Positions 4,666 through 6,745 of a DNA stretch of 6,745 nt are shown piece after piece. The DNA is from an uncultured Bacilli bacterium (GTDB lineage Bacteria; Bacillota_I; Bacilli_A; RF39; UBA660), in contig CAKOSO010000012.1 of assembly GCA_934102355.1 (NCBI GenBank), positions 1 to 6,745 of the forward strand. Direction: 5' to 3'. The notes under the pieces were generated by a model, which made no database searches, was not told the DNA's origin, and saw nothing but the letters and a program-made list of their open reading frames with translations. The first letter of the stretch is position 1; every line of letters starts with the position of its first letter. Both the position numbers and the translations under genes were made by a program.

Positions 4666-6745
4666 ATGAATAGGATTGCAAAATATTTATTTACATTATT
4701 AATATCAATTAGCGTATTCTTAATTGGGGTTAATTATGTAAATGCGGAAAGTAGTGCAGGTGAAATACTACTTAGTAAAACAGCAAGTAAAAAAGATTTA
4801 GAGAAAGGAAGAAGCGCAGATGTTACATTAACTGTAAATGCAAATGGATTTACTACTGTTGATAAAACAGATGTTGTATTAGTACTTGATAGAAGTTCTA
4901 GTATGAATGGTACTCCAATGGAAAATACTAAAACAGCTGCTAAAGATTTAATTGAGTTATTAATAACTGATAAAACAAAAGCTAAAACTAGAGCAGCTAT
5001 AGTAACATACGGGTCTGATTTATTAACAAGTTATACTAGTAATTCATTAACTAATGATGTAACTACTTTAAAAGATACTATCAATAGTATTCCAAGTAGT
5101 AAAGGAGGCCAAGGTACTAATGTACATGCTGGATTAATAAAAGCAGAAGAATTGCTTAGTAGTTCTGGTACAGATACACAAAAGATAGTAATCTTACTAT
5201 CTGATGGTGAACCAACATATTACATAGGAACTGATAATAAAAGACATGGTATGGGTAGTTCAGATAATTATGAGAGTGATTATTGTGAAGGGCATTATAG
5301 TCATAGAAGATTTAACTATTATAATAGTGGTAAATGTTATGTAAGTGAGGATGATAATACTGTTGCTATGGAGTATAGCAATTATGGAAATGTTTTCACT
5401 ACTAAAGATGCATACAAACCAAGTACAAATACTAATAATAAAGCAACAACTATGAAGGCTGATGGTACTAAGATTTACACAGTAGGATTTACAAGTGGTG
5501 CTGATATGACATTCTTAGGTAATATTGCATCAGATCCAACAGAAAAATATAGTTATACTGCATCTAATTATGAAGGATTAAAAGAGACATTTAAAAAAAT
5601 AGTAAATGATTTTACTACAGTTGCAACTGATGCTGTTGTTACTGATATTGTACCAAAAGGTTTTAAAATCAAAGAAGGTACTTTACCAGAAGGAGCAACT
5701 GCAGTAGAAAATAAAGATGGTACTACAACTATTACTTGGGAAATTGGTGATATAAAGTCAACTGCAACAAATAGTTTAACATATACTGTTGAAGCAGAAA
5801 AAGGACATTACGGAAGTATGTATACTAATGTAAGTGCTACTATAAATGCTAAATCAGTAGATGGAAATCCAAAATATGGTTCAAGTAATCCAATATCACT
5901 TGATTTTGATAAGCCATATGTTCCAATTCCAGGTGTTATAGTTGAAGATGATTATTATGACATTAAGCAAGGAACAACATTTATAACACCAGCAGAAAAA
6001 GGAATTTTAGATAATGATGAATTAACGCATAAGAATTTAGATAAGAATGCAACTGTAACAGATAGAATAGTACTTGTTTATGATGATGAAACTAATGGAA
6101 AAGCAGAAAATATTACTTTAAATCAAGATGGAACATTTAGTTACAATGCAACAAAAGATACTTTAGGTAAAATAACTTATAAGTATTATGTAGAAACAAC
6201 GGTTACAATAGAAGGAAAATCACAAGTAGTTAAAAGTAATGTGAAAACTATTACATTAAATGTAATTAAAAATCCAACTAAATATGTAGTTAATTATTTA
6301 GAAAAGGGAACTGATAAAGTATTACACGATGCAAAATCTGAAGACGGTAATGTATATGATGAAATAAAATTAGCTGATGTAATAATGACAATAAATGGTT
6401 ATAATTATGATTCAGTTAATGTTGATCCATTAGTATTATCAGATAATACAGTATTAAATGTAATGAACATTTACTACACAAAGAGAACTGACTTAAGTTA
6501 TACAGTAAATTATTTAGAGAAAGATACAAATAAAGTATTAAATCAATCTAAAGTAGTTAATGATGTAAAATTTGAAACAGTAATCAATGGAAGAAATGAA
6601 GTAATCACAATTGATGGATATGTATTTAATTCAGTTAATCCAGAAGAATTAACTATAACTACAGGTTCAAATGTAATGAACATTTACTACACAAAGAGAA
6701 CTGACTTAAGTTATACAGTAAATTATTTAGAGAAAGATACAAATA
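4666..6745 (+). CDS. Large secreted VWA-domain adhesin with tandem MucBP-like repeats (3' end outside window)
   Basis: The frame is open from ATG 4666 to the window end (693 codons plus one base) with no stop. Residues 1-28 form a signal peptide with a hydrophobic core and likely cleavage after VNA (27). A beta segment (33-60) leads into a von Willebrand A domain (about 68-317) with a full MIDAS: DRSSS at 75-79 (Asp75, Ser77, Ser79), Thr151 in GTNVH and Asp180 in LSDGE. An insertion at about 183-262, rich in Tyr, His and Ser, holds the only two cysteines seen (Cys207, Cys224). A DUF11-like beta domain (about 321-397, VTDIVPKGF) follows. A cadherin/Big_9-like domain (about 425-534) shows EDDYYDIKQGT, GILDNDE and DGTFSYN. 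From 540 come 71-72-residue MucBP-like repeats. VWA proteins of this build act as surface or pilus-tip adhesins. The sortase just upstream predicts a C-terminal sorting signal beyond the window. The ligand cannot be read from sequence. Confidence 0.93.
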   Translation, partial: MNRIAKYLFTLLISISVFLIGVNYVNAESSAGEILLSKTASKKDLEKGRSADVTLTVNANGFTTVDKTDVVLVLDRSSSMNGTPMENTKTAAKDLIELLITDKTKAKTRAAIVTYGSDLLTSYTSNSLTNDVTTLKDTINSIPSSKGGQGTNVHAGLIKAEELLSSSGTDTQKIVILLSDGEPTYYIGTDNKRHGMGSSDNYESDYCEGHYSHRRFNYYNSGKCYVSEDDNTVAMEYSNYGNVFTTKDAYKPSTNTNNKATTMKADGTKIYTVGFTSGADMTFLGNIASDPTEKYSYTASNYEGLKETFKKIVNDFTTVATDAVVTDIVPKGFKIKEGTLPEGATAVENKDGTTTITWEIGDIKSTATNSLTYTVEAEKGHYGSMYTNVSATINAKSVDGNPKYGSSNPISLDFDKPYVPIPGVIVEDDYYDIKQGTTFITPAEKGILDNDELTHKNLDKNATVTDRIVLVYDDETNGKAENITLNQDGTFSYNATKDTLGKITYKYYVETTVTIEGKSQVVKSNVKTITLNVIKNPTKYVVNYLEKGTDKVLHDAKSEDGNVYDEIKLADVIMTINGYNYDSVNVDPLVLSDNTVLNVMNIYYTKRTDLSYTVNYLEKDTNKVLNQSKVVNDVKFETVINGRNEVITIDGYVFNSVNPEELTITTGSNVMNIYYTKRTDLSYTVNYLEKDTN
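6283..6498 (+). repeat. Adhesin repeat unit 1 (72 residues, MucBP-like)
   Basis: It codes for residues 540-611, starting YVVNYLEKGTDKVL, with a central INGY and ending NVMNIYYTKRTDLS. The pattern of an opening V-x-Y strand, a central GY and a closing Y-Y-T-K strand resembles MucBP-type surface-protein repeats. It is diverged from unit 2 in its first two thirds and identical over its last part. Confidence 0.8.
6499..6711 (+). repeat. Adhesin repeat unit 2 (71 residues)
   Basis: It codes for residues 612-682, starting YTVNYLEKDTNKVL, with a central IDGY and ending NVMNIYYTKRTDLS. It follows unit 1 directly, with no linker. Confidence 0.85.
6712..6745 (+). repeat. Adhesin repeat unit 3 (cut by window end)
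   Basis: The 34 bases seen are identical to the start of unit 2 (YTVNYLEKDTN), exactly 213 bp later. The array therefore continues beyond the window; the copy number is unknown. Confidence 0.85.

Noticed and set aside
4666..6745. Mycoplasma-type code (TGA as Trp)
   Set aside because: TGA ends tsaE and rimI at the expected family lengths, and tryptophan is coded by TGG throughout.

Overview
The window reads as a fragment of a low-GC Gram-positive (Bacillota/Bacilli-like) chromosome. Protein-coding DNA is strongly AT-rich, with AGA, AGT, TTA and AAT/TAT codons preferred. Shine-Dalgarno sites are of the AGGAGG type, there is a class B sortase and a signal-peptide-bearing surface protein, and the t6A gene order is typical of Bacillota. 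TGA is used as a stop (tsaE and rimI end in TGA), so this is not a code-4 mycoplasma. An uncultured gut-type Bacilli lineage would fit, but that placement is inference. Every feature lies on the + strand.

Region 1 (1-1100) is the distal end of an rRNA operon. It holds the 3' third of 23S rRNA (all of the peptidyl-transferase ring and the sarcin-ricin loop), a spacer of about 60 nt with a small hairpin, a compact 5S rRNA and an intrinsic terminator.

Region 2 (about 1138-3733) is a tight four-gene cluster, tsaE-tsaB-rimI-tsaD, with overlaps of 4 and 8 nt and a gap of 4 nt. TsaD, TsaB and TsaE are the bacterial complex that moves threonylcarbamoyl from TC-AMP onto A37 of ANN-decoding tRNAs (t6A). 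RimI is the N-acetyltransferase commonly carried in the same operon. TsaC/Sua5, which makes TC-AMP, is not in the window. A good -35/-10 pair sits just before tsaE, and one or two hairpins follow tsaD.

Region 3 (about 3850-6745) is a surface-adhesin locus. A consensus TTGACA promoter and a leader with a perfect 9-bp inverted repeat precede a class B-type sortase. Nine bases after its stop, a very large secreted protein begins and runs off the window end with no stop codon. This protein has a signal peptide, a von Willebrand A domain with an intact MIDAS and an unusual Cys-bearing insertion, a DUF11-like beta domain, a cadherin/Big_9-like domain, and then tandem MucBP-like repeats of about 71 residues that are partly identical at DNA level. 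The layout resembles a sortase plus pilus-tip-type VWA adhesin pair. The sortase lacks a recognisable catalytic arginine, which is the most unusual point in an otherwise recognisable gene set. I found no mobile element, CRISPR array or tRNA gene.
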